Assembly: GCF_001485535.1 (NCBI RefSeq)
Contig: NZ_BCMZ01000001.1
Coordinates: 992,001-1,056,000 of the forward strand
Length of the DNA: 64,000 nt
DNA from: Halobacterium sp. CBA1132
GTDB lineage: Archaea; Halobacteriota; Halobacteria; Halobacteriales; Halobacteriaceae
Direction of reading: 5' to 3'
Below, piece by piece: positions 7,923-16,165 of the stretch. The first letter of the stretch is position 1. Every line of letters starts with the position of its first letter. A program made the translations under genes and the position numbers. The notes under the pieces are model-generated. The model was given only the letters and a program-made list of their open reading frames with translations. It ran no database searches and was not told where the DNA came from.

Positions 7923-9427
7923 CGCTGCACCCCGTCGATGCCCGCAGCGAGGTCGTCGAACGCGCGCTGGAAGTCCAGCACGGTCGCGAACCGCGCGCGC
8001 TTCTCCGGCGCCAGCGCACGCGCGAACAGGTCGTCCGCCTCCTCCGGCAGCGCGGGGTTCCGCTCGGACGCGGGAATCCGCGTGTCGCGGCTGCCCGGCG
8101 GTTCACCCGTGAGCAGGAAGTACGCGAGCGCGCCCAGCCCGTAGACGTCCGTCGCTTGGTCGAAGCGCCCGTACGTCTCCGGGTCACGGTGCTCGGGCGC
8201 CGCGAACGCCCCCGGAATCGGCGGTGTCTGCCGCGCGCTCGCGGCGTGTGCGAACCCCCAGTCGCCCAGCAGCGGCGCGTCCCACGTCCGCGGGCCCGTC
8301 GCCACGAACCGCACCGCGCCCGGGTGGACGCCGCCGTGGACGACGCCCCGCGAGTGCGCGTGGCTGACGGCGCGCGTGAGGACGCTGGCGTCCCAGACGG
8401 CTTCCGCGAGCGTCGCCGGCGCACCGCGGCCCTCCAGCGTGTCGCCGTCGTCGTAGCGGGTCGCTAGCCACCGCGGCCCGTGCCCGAGGACGGCGACCAC
8501 GTGGTCGTGGTCGTCCACGCCCGCCCACTGCTCGACCGCGTCCGCGAACGCGGACGTGACCTCGCTCTCGTCGGCGTGCAGTCGACGGACCGTCGCCAGC
8601 CCGTGTTCGAGCACGTCCTCGTCGACGTCCGCCCGGTAGTCCGTCGTCAGCACGCCCGCCCGGAGTTTCATGTTCGGCGAGACGTCGTCGGCAGCCAGCG
8701 TCACTTCCGGTGGGTCCGGAATCTCCTTCGGGCGCCCTGCCTCGGTCTCCTCGCCCTCGCGTTCCTCGCTGTGGACGGGCGCGTTCTGCCCGAAGGAGAC
8801 GTGAATCGGCTGCGAGCGGTCGTCGTCGCCGCCCGTCTCGACCACGGAGACGCCGTCCGGGAAGAGGTCCGCGTACGCCGGATGCGAGCGCACGACCACC
8901 GGGTAGCCGGCGTCCTCGGCGCGCGCCGCGATGGCCGCGGTCACTTCCTCGACGGCCTGCTCGGCGTACCGCTTCACGAGCGCGTTCTCGGACTGCGTGA
9001 GCGCCGCGATTGCCGACAGGCCAGAAGAGGCCCGCGCCGGATAGGACTTCGTGACGCCCGCGACCGCGACCACGGCGTTCTGCTGGACGAGCGGGTCCGA
9101 CGCCCGCGTCAGCGACACGAGGTCGGAGAACTGCACGGAGAGCGCGTCAGGCTGGCGCTCCGCGAGCTCCGCGAGCACCCACGTCGCGCCCCGTCGCACC
9201 CACACGTCGTCGTCCTCGACGGCGCCTCGAACGTCGTCGAGGACGGCGCGAACCCCCGTCGGGTCGGTGGTGACGGCGTCAACGAGGCGCCACGCGGCGC
9301 CCGCGCGCTCGTCGGCGTCGTCGCTGTGGAGTCGCGCTGCGAGCTCCTCGACGCCGTCGGCGTCGACCGACCGCCGGAGCGCCGCAATCCGCTCCTCGTC
9401 GACCGAGCCGTCAGTGTGGCGGTCCAT
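7919..9427 (-). CDS. HEAT-repeat protein with C-terminal Ser/Thr kinase-like domain (probable pseudokinase)
   Basis: A 502-residue protein. Residues about 10-170 are alpha-helical repeats of HEAT type (paired helices ending in VRRGATWVLAEL and LVQQNAVVAVAGV). Residues about 290-495 follow the eukaryote-like kinase fold: HSRGVVHGGVHPGAVRF stands where HRDLKPxN is expected, GDWG at the DFG position, AAPEH at APE, and a DVYGLGALAYFLLTG helix. The catalytic-loop Asp and Lys are replaced, so phosphotransfer is doubtful. The start is the ATG at 9427, just outside the divergent glycerate kinase promoter; a longer open frame upstream is antisense to that gene. It is coupled to the downstream membrane protein. 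Confidence 0.85.
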   Translation of the reverse strand: MDRHTDGSVDEERIAALRRSVDADGVEELAARLHSDDADERAGAAWRLVDAVTTDPTGVRAVLDDVRGAVEDDDVWVRRGATWVLAELAERQPDALSVQFSDLVSLTRASDPLVQQNAVVAVAGVTKSYPARASSGLSAIAALTQSENALVKRYAEQAVEEVTAAIAARAEDAGYPVVVRSHPAYADLFPDGVSVVETGGDDDRSQPIHVSFGQNAPVHSEEREGEETEAGRPKEIPDPPEVTLAADDVSPNMKLRAGVLTTDYRADVDEDVLEHGLATVRRLHADESEVTSAFADAVEQWAGVDDHDHVVAVLGHGPRWLATRYDDGDTLEGRGAPATLAEAVWDASVLTRAVSHAHSRGVVHGGVHPGAVRFVATGPRTWDAPLLGDWGFAHAASARQTPPIPGAFAAPEHRDPETYGRFDQATDVYGLGALAYFLLTGEPPGSRDTRIPASERNPALPEEADDLFARALAPEKRARFATVLDFQRAFDDLAAGIDGVQR

Positions 9428-9517
9428 GCGCTTGGTAACGGACCGACTTGGCCGGCGGCCGCATTCAACCTTCGGCTTTCCCCGGTGGTTTTGCCACGTC
9501 GCTGCGTCGCGTCGTGT

Positions 9518-10846
9518 ATGGTGGACATCCGAGACCGAGCGGCGCTCGCCGACACGCCCGCCCGCGAGACGGCGCTGGCGTGCGTCGCCGCCGGCATCGA
9601 CGCGGCGCGTCCCGACCGCGTCGTTGCCGACGAACTCGCAGTCGATGGAGCCACGCTCCGCATCGCGGATGCGACCTACGACCTCGCCGACTACGACCGC
9701 GTCGTCGTACTCGGCGGCGGGAACGCAGCCGCACACGTCGCTCGCGCGCTCGCTGACGTGCTCGGTGACCGACTCGACGGCGGGTGCGTCGTGACCGACG
9801 ACCCCGTAGCAGTGCCGGGCGTCGACGTGCTCCCCAGCGACCACCCCGTGCCCTCCGAACGCGGCGTCGAATCCACCGCGGAGCTGCTCGCCGCCGCCCG
9901 CGACTACGGCGAGGAGACGCTCGTGCTCGCGGTGATAACCGGCGGCGGCAGCGCTGTCATGCCCGCGCCGGCCGACGGCCTCTCGCTGTCGGACTTGCAG
10001 GAGACGACGGAAGCCCTGCTGCGCTCGGGCGCGACGATTCACGACGTGAACGCCGTCCGCAAGCACTGCTCGGCGCTGAAAGGCGGGCGGCTCGCGCGAG
10101 CGCTCGCGCCGGCGACCGTCACGACGCTCGTGTTCAGCGACGTCGTCGGCAACGACCTCGACGTGATTGCGAGCGGGCCGACCGCCCCCGATACGTCGAC
10201 CTATGGCGACGCGCTGGTCGTGCTGGACGACTACGCGGTCGGCGTTCCGGCCGCCGTCCGCGTCCACCTCGAACGCGGCGCGCGCGGCGACCGCCCCGAG
10301 ACGCCCAGCAAGGGCGACCCGGCGTTCGAGGACGTTCACACGCACGTACTGGCGGACGGTTCGACCGCACTCGCCGCTGCGCGTGCCGCCGCCAGCGAAC
10401 GCGGCTACGAGCCGCTCGTGTTGTCCTCGCGCATCGAGGGCGAAGCCCGCGAAGTCGGCGGCGTCCACGCCGCGATTGCCAGCGAGGCCGCGGCCACGGG
10501 CGACCCCGTCGAACCGCCCGCAGTCGTCCTCTCGGGGGGCGAACTCACGGTGACCGTCGTGGGCGACGGCGACGGCGGCCCGAACCAGGAGTGCGCGCTC
10601 GCCGCTGCCCACCGGCTCCCCGACGGCGCGGCGCTCGCGTGCGTGGACACGGACGGCATCGACGGCGCGAGCGAGTACGCCGGCGCGCTCGTCGACGGCG
10701 AGACGGTCGACGACCCCGCTGATGCCCGCGCGGCGCTCCGCGAGAACGACGCCGGCGGCTTCCTCGCCGACCGGAACGCGCTGATTCGGACGGGACCGAC
10801 GGGGACGAACGTCAACGACCTGCGCGTGTTGGTCGTGACGGACTGA
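9518..10846 (+). CDS. Glycerate 2-kinase (MOFRL family)
   Basis: A 442-residue kinase that phosphorylates D-glycerate to 2-phosphoglycerate, the form of glycerate kinase used by archaea. Seen in the sequence are VVLGGGNAAAHVA near residue 65, the glycine-rich ITGGGSAVMPAP, NAVRKHCSALKGGRLA and SDVVGNDLDVIASGPTAPD, and a C-terminal MOFRL domain with LSGGELTVTVVGDGDGGPNQECALAAA and DTDGIDGASEYAGA. The ATG at 9518 is chosen; the open frame extends far upstream only because it is antisense to the kinase-like gene. It is divergently transcribed from that gene with a 90-bp gap. Confidence 0.93.
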   Translation: MVDIRDRAALADTPARETALACVAAGIDAARPDRVVADELAVDGATLRIADATYDLADYDRVVVLGGGNAAAHVARALADVLGDRLDGGCVVTDDPVAVPGVDVLPSDHPVPSERGVESTAELLAAARDYGEETLVLAVITGGGSAVMPAPADGLSLSDLQETTEALLRSGATIHDVNAVRKHCSALKGGRLARALAPATVTTLVFSDVVGNDLDVIASGPTAPDTSTYGDALVVLDDYAVGVPAAVRVHLERGARGDRPETPSKGDPAFEDVHTHVLADGSTALAAARAAASERGYEPLVLSSRIEGEAREVGGVHAAIASEAAATGDPVEPPAVVLSGGELTVTVVGDGDGGPNQECALAAAHRLPDGAALACVDTDGIDGASEYAGALVDGETVDDPADARAALRENDAGGFLADRNALIRTGPTGTNVNDLRVLVVTD

Positions 10847-10850
10847 CGGC

Positions 10851-11252
10851 CTACTGGTCGGCCAGCCACGACAGCGCTTCGCGGTTGCTGGAGAAGATGC
10901 GGTACTCGAAGCCGGAGTCGATGGCGTTCAACTGCTCTTCGATGCGCTCGTTGTCCATCTTCGCGATGGCGGAGTCGGCGTAGACGCCGGCGCCCGCGTG
11001 GACGCCGTTCTCGATGAGGTTCGGGACCCACGTCTCAGCGAGCCACTGCTTGTCCTCGTCGTCGTGTGCGGCAATCGCCTGCGCGTTCACGACGTACCGC
11101 TCGGCGCCCCGGTCGAAGGCGACGTCCGCCCACTCGCGGGCGATGTCGCGGAGCTCCTCGCCGGAGACGTGCGCCTCGTAAGTGAACACGGGGATGCCGT
11201 GGTCGTCGTCGACTGCGACGGTGTGTTCGTCAGTCTGCTGTAGCGTTTGCAT
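10851..11252 (-). CDS. Small STAS-like / SpoIIAA-like haloarchaeal protein
   Basis: A 133-residue acidic soluble protein with alternating strands and helices (VNAQAIAAHDDEDKQWLAETW, GVYADSAIAKMDNERIEEQL, YRIFSSNREALSWL) like STAS-type domains. I infer this from pattern only; the function is unknown. The ATG at 11252 is used rather than an upstream TTG. It ends 4 bp from the convergent glycerate kinase gene. Confidence 0.65.
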   Translation of the reverse strand: MQTLQQTDEHTVAVDDDHGIPVFTYEAHVSGEELRDIAREWADVAFDRGAERYVVNAQAIAAHDDEDKQWLAETWVPNLIENGVHAGAGVYADSAIAKMDNERIEEQLNAIDSGFEYRIFSSNREALSWLADQ

Positions 11253-11324
11253 CGACACTCCGAGACGCGACAATCGCGTACTTGAAGGTTACTCTACAGT
11301 TATCGCGCGTGATACCGGCGGCGC

Positions 11325-12194
11325 CTACACCCAGCGGGAGAGCACGGACTCGTCCGTGTCGCGGTGGACCGTCAGCACGGGCCCGGACTCGCCGTCTCGC
11401 TCGACGTCGTCGGTCGTCGACCCGAACAGGAACCGCCTGAGCCGCCCCTTCTCGGGCGCGCCCAGCACGGTCACGTCGTGGTAGCTGGCGTGCTCGATGA
11501 TTTCGTCGGCGGGTTCGGCGGCTTCGACGACGTGGTGGTCGACGTCGACGTCGTCGCCGAGGCGGTGCTCGTAGGCGTCCAGCAGGGCGTCCGCGTCCCC
11601 CTTCTCCTGTTCGGTGGCGTCCTCGCCGACGACGTGGAAGACCTCTATCCAGCAGCCGGTAGCGCGCGCAATCGCCTCCGCGATTCGCGTCGCCAGCCCC
11701 GAGTGGGGCCCCTTCGCCACGGGGACGAGGATGCTAGACGGCGACTCGAAGTCGTCCATGCGCGTCCCGACGACGGTGTGACACCCCGACGCGACCGTCT
11801 GCTCGTCGCGCCCGCGAGCGAAGAACTCCCGCTCCTCGCGGTCGACGACGGTCGCCGTTATCGAGTGCGCGTCGACGAACGAGTCCAAGACGCCCTTCGA
11901 GAACTCCGACTCGAACTGCGTCACGGGGACCGAGAACTCCTCGCGCAGTTCTAGTTCCAGTTCCGCCTCGTGACGGAGTTCGTCGCCATTCACGGAGTCG
12001 CCACCGGCGATGGCGTGCAGGAGGTACAGTTCGCCGTCGCTCCCGAACGCGATGCTCGCGCCGAGCCGACTCGTCTCCGTCCGGTTCGCCGCCTCGCAGA
12101 ACGGGACGAGCACGCGCTGCTCGTCGGACGGCCAGTCCACGCCGTCGTGGTCGAGCACCTGCGGCCACGGCCGGTCCTCGGAGTTGATGCTCAT
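11325..12194 (-). CDS. UspA-like universal stress domain protein
   Basis: A 289-residue cytosolic protein with two stretches like Usp domains: RVLVPFCEAANRTETSRLGASIAFGSDGELYLLHAI near residue 28 (shown in part in the family as the first strand and helix), and ILVPVAKGPHSGLATRIAEAIA near residue 155, ending HDVTVLGAPEKGRLRRFLFGS and PVLTVHRD. The GxxxGxxxRFLFGS element matches the ATP-binding end of Usp proteins and the cytosolic tails of some haloarchaeal transporters. The start is the ATG at 12194, with an AT-rich TATA-like stretch (12216-12228) about 27 nt upstream, so a leaderless mRNA is likely. Confidence 0.75.
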   Translation of the reverse strand: MSINSEDRPWPQVLDHDGVDWPSDEQRVLVPFCEAANRTETSRLGASIAFGSDGELYLLHAIAGGDSVNGDELRHEAELELELREEFSVPVTQFESEFSKGVLDSFVDAHSITATVVDREEREFFARGRDEQTVASGCHTVVGTRMDDFESPSSILVPVAKGPHSGLATRIAEAIARATGCWIEVFHVVGEDATEQEKGDADALLDAYEHRLGDDVDVDHHVVEAAEPADEIIEHASYHDVTVLGAPEKGRLRRFLFGSTTDDVERDGESGPVLTVHRDTDESVLSRWV

Positions 12195-12245
12195 TAGCCG
12201 CCGGTTCGACCGAGGGAGTAATAAAGTATCCCGTTCGCGCCACAC

Positions 12246-12391
12246 TCGGAAAATTCGTACGTACAGATAATACGGAAAGTACGTGATGTACGCAGGATAT
12301 TAGAAATAGATAGCGAACAATTATATTGTAATATGTCTCTTTACCACTAGTACGGGAAGAAACATATGTGGGGCGGGTGGACGTGGTAACG
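12246..12391. promoter_or_regulatory. AT-rich divergent intergenic region with TACG repeats
   Basis: This stretch separates the UspA-like gene from the PAS sensor gene and is far more AT-rich than its surroundings. It holds several TACGTAC/GTACGTG-type repeats near 12255-12295 and TATA-like runs (attatattgtaatat, 12321-12335). It probably contains the sensor gene promoter; no known operator is recognised. Confidence 0.45.
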
Positions 12392-13438
12392 ATGGACGAA
12401 ACCGATGCTGGTCCCCTCGAAACTCGAGAGGACGGCGGTCGCTTCCGGTATCTCTTCGAGAACGTACAGGACGCCGTCGTGGAGTTCGAACTGCACGGCG
12501 AGGAACCGGTCGTCGCGAGGGTCAACGACTCGTTCTGCGAGATGTTCGGCGTGGAGCGCGGGTCGGTCGTGGGCGCGTCGCTGAACGACCTCATCGTCCC
12601 GAACGAGCGGATGACCGAGAGCAATCGCTTCGACCAGCGCACCGCCGCGGGCAAGCCGAACTACGCCATCGTCGACCGGCGCACGGAGGACGGCCTGAAG
12701 ACGCTTCTGTACCGCGGCATCCCCTACGACGGCGGCGACGGCGGGTTCGCCCTCTACACCGACCTCACCGACGAGATTCGCCAAGAGCGCGAACTCGCGG
12801 TGCTCAACCGCGTGCTCCGGTACAATCTCTCCGAGGACATCGACGCGCTGCTCGACCACGCCGAACGCCTCGCTGACGGCGTCGAGGACCCGGAACTGGT
12901 CGACGCAGCGCGCGGCGTCCGGGAGCGCGCGCTCGCACTCGACCGCACCAGCGAGGAAGCGCGCGACATCGAGCGCGTACTGGACGCCGACCCCGACCTC
13001 GAACCGACGGACCTCGGGGACGCGGTGGCGGCGGCGCTCAACGACGTGCCGCTAGCGGACTACGCCGACGTGACTGTCGACGTCGACGACGCGCCAGCCG
13101 TCCTGTCGGCCGGCCACCTCGACCGCGCGGTCGCCGCGCTCGTCGACAACGCGATTCGGTACACCGACGACCAGACGCCAACGGTGCAGATTCGGGGGCG
13201 CCGCACGGACAGCGGGGTCGCACTCACGGTGAGCGACGACGGTCCCGGGCTCCCGGACAAAGAGCGGCGCCTCCTCACGGGGGACATCGAACTGACGCCG
13301 CTGGACCACGGAAGCGGTCTCGGCCTGTGGCTGGTGCGCTGGATTGCGACCGCGTACGACGGCGCGGTCACCTACGAGGAGCGCGCGGGCGGCGGGAGCG
13401 ACGTCACGCTCGAACTCCGCGCCGCACCGGGCCGCTGA
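12392..13438 (+). CDS. PAS-domain histidine kinase-like protein lacking the phospho-acceptor histidine
   Basis: A 348-residue soluble protein with an N-terminal PAS domain (about 18-130), a DHp-like helix pair and a C-terminal HATPase domain (about 230-345). The ATPase boxes look intact: N box ALVDNAIRYT, G1 DDGPGLP, G2 HGSGLGLWLV. The H-box reads LNRVLRYNLSED: Tyr144 stands where haloarchaeal kinases have His (LNRVLRHNL). The protein can probably bind ATP but not autophosphorylate in the usual way. The ATG at 12392 is preferred over an upstream in-frame GTG. No response regulator is adjacent. Confidence 0.85.
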   Translation: MDETDAGPLETREDGGRFRYLFENVQDAVVEFELHGEEPVVARVNDSFCEMFGVERGSVVGASLNDLIVPNERMTESNRFDQRTAAGKPNYAIVDRRTEDGLKTLLYRGIPYDGGDGGFALYTDLTDEIRQERELAVLNRVLRYNLSEDIDALLDHAERLADGVEDPELVDAARGVRERALALDRTSEEARDIERVLDADPDLEPTDLGDAVAAALNDVPLADYADVTVDVDDAPAVLSAGHLDRAVAALVDNAIRYTDDQTPTVQIRGRRTDSGVALTVSDDGPGLPDKERRLLTGDIELTPLDHGSGLGLWLVRWIATAYDGAVTYEERAGGGSDVTLELRAAPGR

Positions 13439-13523
13439 ACGCCAGCGCGCCGATTCGCGGCTCGGGCGCGTTCGTCGGCGTGAACGTGAAAGCGTAAAGA
13501 CCCCGCTCCGAGACGGTGCGGGT

Positions 13524-14675
13524 ATGGACCGCGTAGCAATCATCGGTGCGTCGATGACGACGTTCGGCGACCGCGACGCGTGGGTGCGGGAGTTGCTGGC
13601 GGAGGCCGGCGACGCCGCCCTGCGGGACGCGGGCGTGGACGGCGACGACCTCGACCACCTCTACGTCTCGAACATGGCCAGCGGCGAGTTCGAGGGACAG
13701 ACCGGCGTCCCGAACGCGCTCGCCCACGACCTCGGCGCGCTCGGCGCGTACACCCAGCGCGTCGACCAGACGAGCGCGTCCGGCGGCGCGGGCATCTACG
13801 CCGCGTGGCAGTCCGTCGCCTCCGGCGCCAGCGACATGACGCTGCTCGTCGGCGGCGAGAAGATGACCCACAAGACCACCGGCGAAGCCACGGACGTCAT
13901 CGCGAGCCTCACGCATCCCGTGGAGTACAAGCACGGCGTCACGCTCCCGAGTTTCGCGGGCCTCACCGCGCGCAAGTACCTCGACGAGTACGACGCGCCC
14001 CGCGAGAGCCTCGGGCAGGTCGCCGTGAAGAACCACCGCAACGGCGTCGACAACCCCCACGCGCAGTTCCGCAAGGAGGTCGACCTGGAGACCGTCCTCG
14101 AAAGCCCAATCGTCGCGGACCCTCTCCGGCTGTACGACTTCTGCCCGATTACGGACGGCAGCGCGGCGCTGCTGTTCTGCCCGGAGTCCGTCGCCGAGCA
14201 GTACGCCGACGACTACGTGGTCGTCTCCGGCATCGGCGGCGCGACGGACACGCACGTCGTCCACGAGCGCGACGACCCGACGACGATGAACGGCGTCGTC
14301 GAGTCCTCCGACATCGCCTACGAGATGGCCGACCGCGGCCCCGAGGACGTCGACTTCGCGGAGCTCCACGACATGTTCACGATTCTGGAGTTCCTCCAGA
14401 GCGAGGACCTCGGCTTCTTCGAGAAGGGAGAGGGCTGGAAGGCCGTCGAAGAGGGCGTCACGGACCGCGACGGCGACCTCCCCATCAACACCTCTGGAGG
14501 GTTAAAGTCGAAGGGCCACCCGCTCGGCGCGAGCGGCGTCGCACAGGCGTACGAACTCTACGTGCAGTTGCTCGGCGACGCGGGCGACCGACAGGTCGAG
14601 GGCGATGTCGGCCTCGCGTGCAACGTCGGCGGCTTCGGCAACTGCGTGACCACCACCATCCTCGAACAGCCATGA
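13524..14675 (+). CDS. Thiolase-family acyl-CoA acetyltransferase
   Basis: A 383-residue enzyme of the archaeal thiolase clade, expected to condense or cleave acyl-CoA. The N-terminal half has the nucleophile region QTSASGGAGIYAAWQSV (Ser-Ala-Ser where classical thiolases have Cys, as is common in this clade), followed by GGEKMTHK. The C-terminal half has NTSGGLKSKGHPLGASGVAQAYEL (catalytic His) and ACNVGGFGNC (second Cys). Its stop overlaps the DUF35 gene as ATGA. In archaea thiolase, HMG-CoA synthase and DUF35 proteins form a complex for mevalonate synthesis; this pair without HMG-CoA synthase may be that or a paralogous lipid enzyme. Confidence 0.88.
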   Translation: MDRVAIIGASMTTFGDRDAWVRELLAEAGDAALRDAGVDGDDLDHLYVSNMASGEFEGQTGVPNALAHDLGALGAYTQRVDQTSASGGAGIYAAWQSVASGASDMTLLVGGEKMTHKTTGEATDVIASLTHPVEYKHGVTLPSFAGLTARKYLDEYDAPRESLGQVAVKNHRNGVDNPHAQFRKEVDLETVLESPIVADPLRLYDFCPITDGSAALLFCPESVAEQYADDYVVVSGIGGATDTHVVHERDDPTTMNGVVESSDIAYEMADRGPEDVDFAELHDMFTILEFLQSEDLGFFEKGEGWKAVEEGVTDRDGDLPINTSGGLKSKGHPLGASGVAQAYELYVQLLGDAGDRQVEGDVGLACNVGGFGNCVTTTILEQP

Positions 14676-15037
14676 GCTTCGACGCACACCGCTGCCCGAA
14701 CGGCCACGTCACGTACCCCGGACACACGCGCTGCCCGGAGTGCGGGGAAGAACAGACCGAGACCGTCGACCTCGCCGACCGCACCGGCACGGTCGTCACG
14801 TGGACGACCTCCACGGCGACGCCACCGGGCGTCCGCGAGCCAAACCACCTCGCAATCGTCGAGTTCGAGGTGCAGGGCGAGAGCGTGCGCGCGCTCGGCC
14901 AGCTCACGACCGCCGACGGCGTCGAAATCGGCGACGACGTCGAACCAGTGTACGAGGAAGAGCTACGCGACCCCGAAGCGGGCATCCGCGAGCCCGACAG
15001 CCAAGCGTGGGACGGCTACCGGTTCGAGCCGGTCTAG
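14672..15037 (+). CDS. DUF35 OB-fold/zinc-ribbon acyl-CoA-binding partner of thiolase
   Basis: A 121-residue protein with an N-terminal rubredoxin-like zinc ribbon (CPNGHVTYPGHTRCPECG) and a C-terminal OB fold beginning at GTVVTWTT. DUF35 proteins bridge thiolase and HMG-CoA synthase in archaea and channel acyl-CoA. It is coupled to the thiolase by ATGA. The first zinc ligand pair is C-x-x-G-H rather than C-x-x-C, so His may serve as a ligand. Confidence 0.88.
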   Translation: MSFDAHRCPNGHVTYPGHTRCPECGEEQTETVDLADRTGTVVTWTTSTATPPGVREPNHLAIVEFEVQGESVRALGQLTTADGVEIGDDVEPVYEEELRDPEAGIREPDSQAWDGYRFEPV

Positions 15038-15040
15038 TTG

Positions 15041-15610
15041 TCACTCGAGGCGGTCTCGTAACTGCGCAACGTAGGGGCTGTTGCCCCAGCTCCGGTGTGG
15101 ACCAATCGTTTCCAACAGCGTTCGCGCGTCGTCGTTGCTCATGTGGCCGTTGCGAGCGTAGTCACAGACGAGCCGCGGCGTCGGAACGATTCGTGGCCCC
15201 TGCAAGACCGCGTGGACGAGCGGGAAGTTCGTTCCGCCGAACTCGTCGGTGAGGAAGCTATCGACGGCGAGCGCGTTCGCCAGAACGATTCCATCGGTTT
15301 CCCCGTCGTCGAGACCGAACGTCGGACGCGAGTTCGGCGTGTCGTCACGCTCGTAGGGGTCTTCGACGGTGTAGTAGTCGCGAGCCGCGAGGACGTTCGT
15401 CGCTGCGGCGCCGTGAATATCCTGGTACTGCGTGAGCTCTTGGAGTTCCGTGACGACTTCCGGCGGGATGGAGATGTCACACGAGGTGAGCAGGAACTGC
15501 AGCGGGTCCGGAGCGGCACCGGTATCGTACGTCGCGTCGGCACGGGGCACAGCCAGACTGACGAGCGCGCTCGTGTCGGCGACGACCGTCCGCAGTCGGT
15601 GGCCGGTCAT
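15041..15610 (-). CDS. PIN-domain toxin-like ribonuclease
   Basis: A 189-residue PIN-fold protein. Expected acidic active-site residues are visible: VVADTSALVSL near residue 11, PPEVVTELQEL, then DDGETDG and LTDE in the C-terminal half. Such proteins cut RNA and are usually toxins in VapBC-like pairs. At 189 residues it is longer than typical VapC (about 130). Its ATG overlaps the stop of the upstream ribbon-helix-helix gene as ATGA, the usual toxin-antitoxin arrangement. Confidence 0.82.
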   Translation of the reverse strand: MTGHRLRTVVADTSALVSLAVPRADATYDTGAAPDPLQFLLTSCDISIPPEVVTELQELTQYQDIHGAAATNVLAARDYYTVEDPYERDDTPNSRPTFGLDDGETDGIVLANALAVDSFLTDEFGGTNFPLVHAVLQGPRIVPTPRLVCDYARNGHMSNDDARTLLETIGPHRSWGNSPYVAQLRDRLE

Positions 15611-15972
15611 CGCTCGTCGTCGGCGTCGTCGACCGCCGTCGCATCGTCACCGTAGATGTCGACGTCCTCGGGCGCGTCAAGGTCTAGTGGCTCGTCTTCG
15701 AGGTCGGCCTTGAGGAGGCGGAGGCGCTGGGCGGTTTCGGTGCCGACCAGTTGCTTGACGGTCTCGAATTCGAGCTGGTCGTCGTAGTACTTCGTCGCAA
15801 CCAGTTCTTGGAACGTCTCGCTGTCGGCTGTCTCTTCGAGATACTCGCGAATCGCTTCGACGAGCAGGTCCGTCCGGTCGGTATCGAAGAGGTCGGCGAC
15901 CGCGTCGAGCCGCTCGACGAGGTACTCCGGGGACTGGAAGTGTACCCGTCGTGGCTCGTCGCTCGCGCTCAT
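15607..15972 (-). CDS. Ribbon-helix-helix antitoxin-like protein
   Basis: A 121-residue acidic protein that starts MSASDEPRRVHFQSPEYLVERLDAVA (ribbon strand then first helix; shown here in part) followed by DRTDLLVEAIREYL, a classical ribbon-helix-helix layout. The acidic C-terminal tail would neutralise the PIN partner encoded directly downstream. The ATG at 15972 is preferred to upstream in-frame starts because a palindrome and a promoter-like region precede it. Confidence 0.8.
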   Translation of the reverse strand: MSASDEPRRVHFQSPEYLVERLDAVADLFDTDRTDLLVEAIREYLEETADSETFQELVATKYYDDQLEFETVKQLVGTETAQRLRLLKADLEDEPLDLDAPEDVDIYGDDATAVDDADDER

Positions 15973-15975
15973 AAC

Positions 15976-15994
15976 ATGTGCATCTTCTGCACAT
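15976..15994. promoter_or_regulatory. Perfect inverted repeat before the antitoxin gene (autoregulatory operator candidate)
   Basis: ATGTGCA, five bases, TGCACAT: a perfect 7-bp inverted repeat 4 nt upstream of the antitoxin ATG. Ribbon-helix-helix antitoxins commonly repress their own operon at such sites. A related GCACA/TGTGC-type motif lies further upstream near 16018-16036. Confidence 0.65.
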
Positions 15995-16165
15995 AGATTG
16001 ATAACCGTTTCGGCGACTGCACACAGCTTGCACATCCACTTCGGCCGCGAGCTGTCGGTCGTCGCTTGCGGTATCGAACTCATCGACCACGGGAGACGGT
16101 GTTTCACCCGTCGCGAGCGACGGTCTCGCGTCGAGGACCGGACGACGCACTCGTATTCGGAACGG

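Noticed and set aside
8480-9517. Upstream extension of the glycerate kinase open frame
   Set aside because: It is antisense to the HEAT/pseudokinase gene; family length and start context place the start at 9518.
9428-10612. Upstream extension of the pseudokinase open frame
   Set aside because: It is antisense to the glycerate kinase and shows no domain-like sequence.
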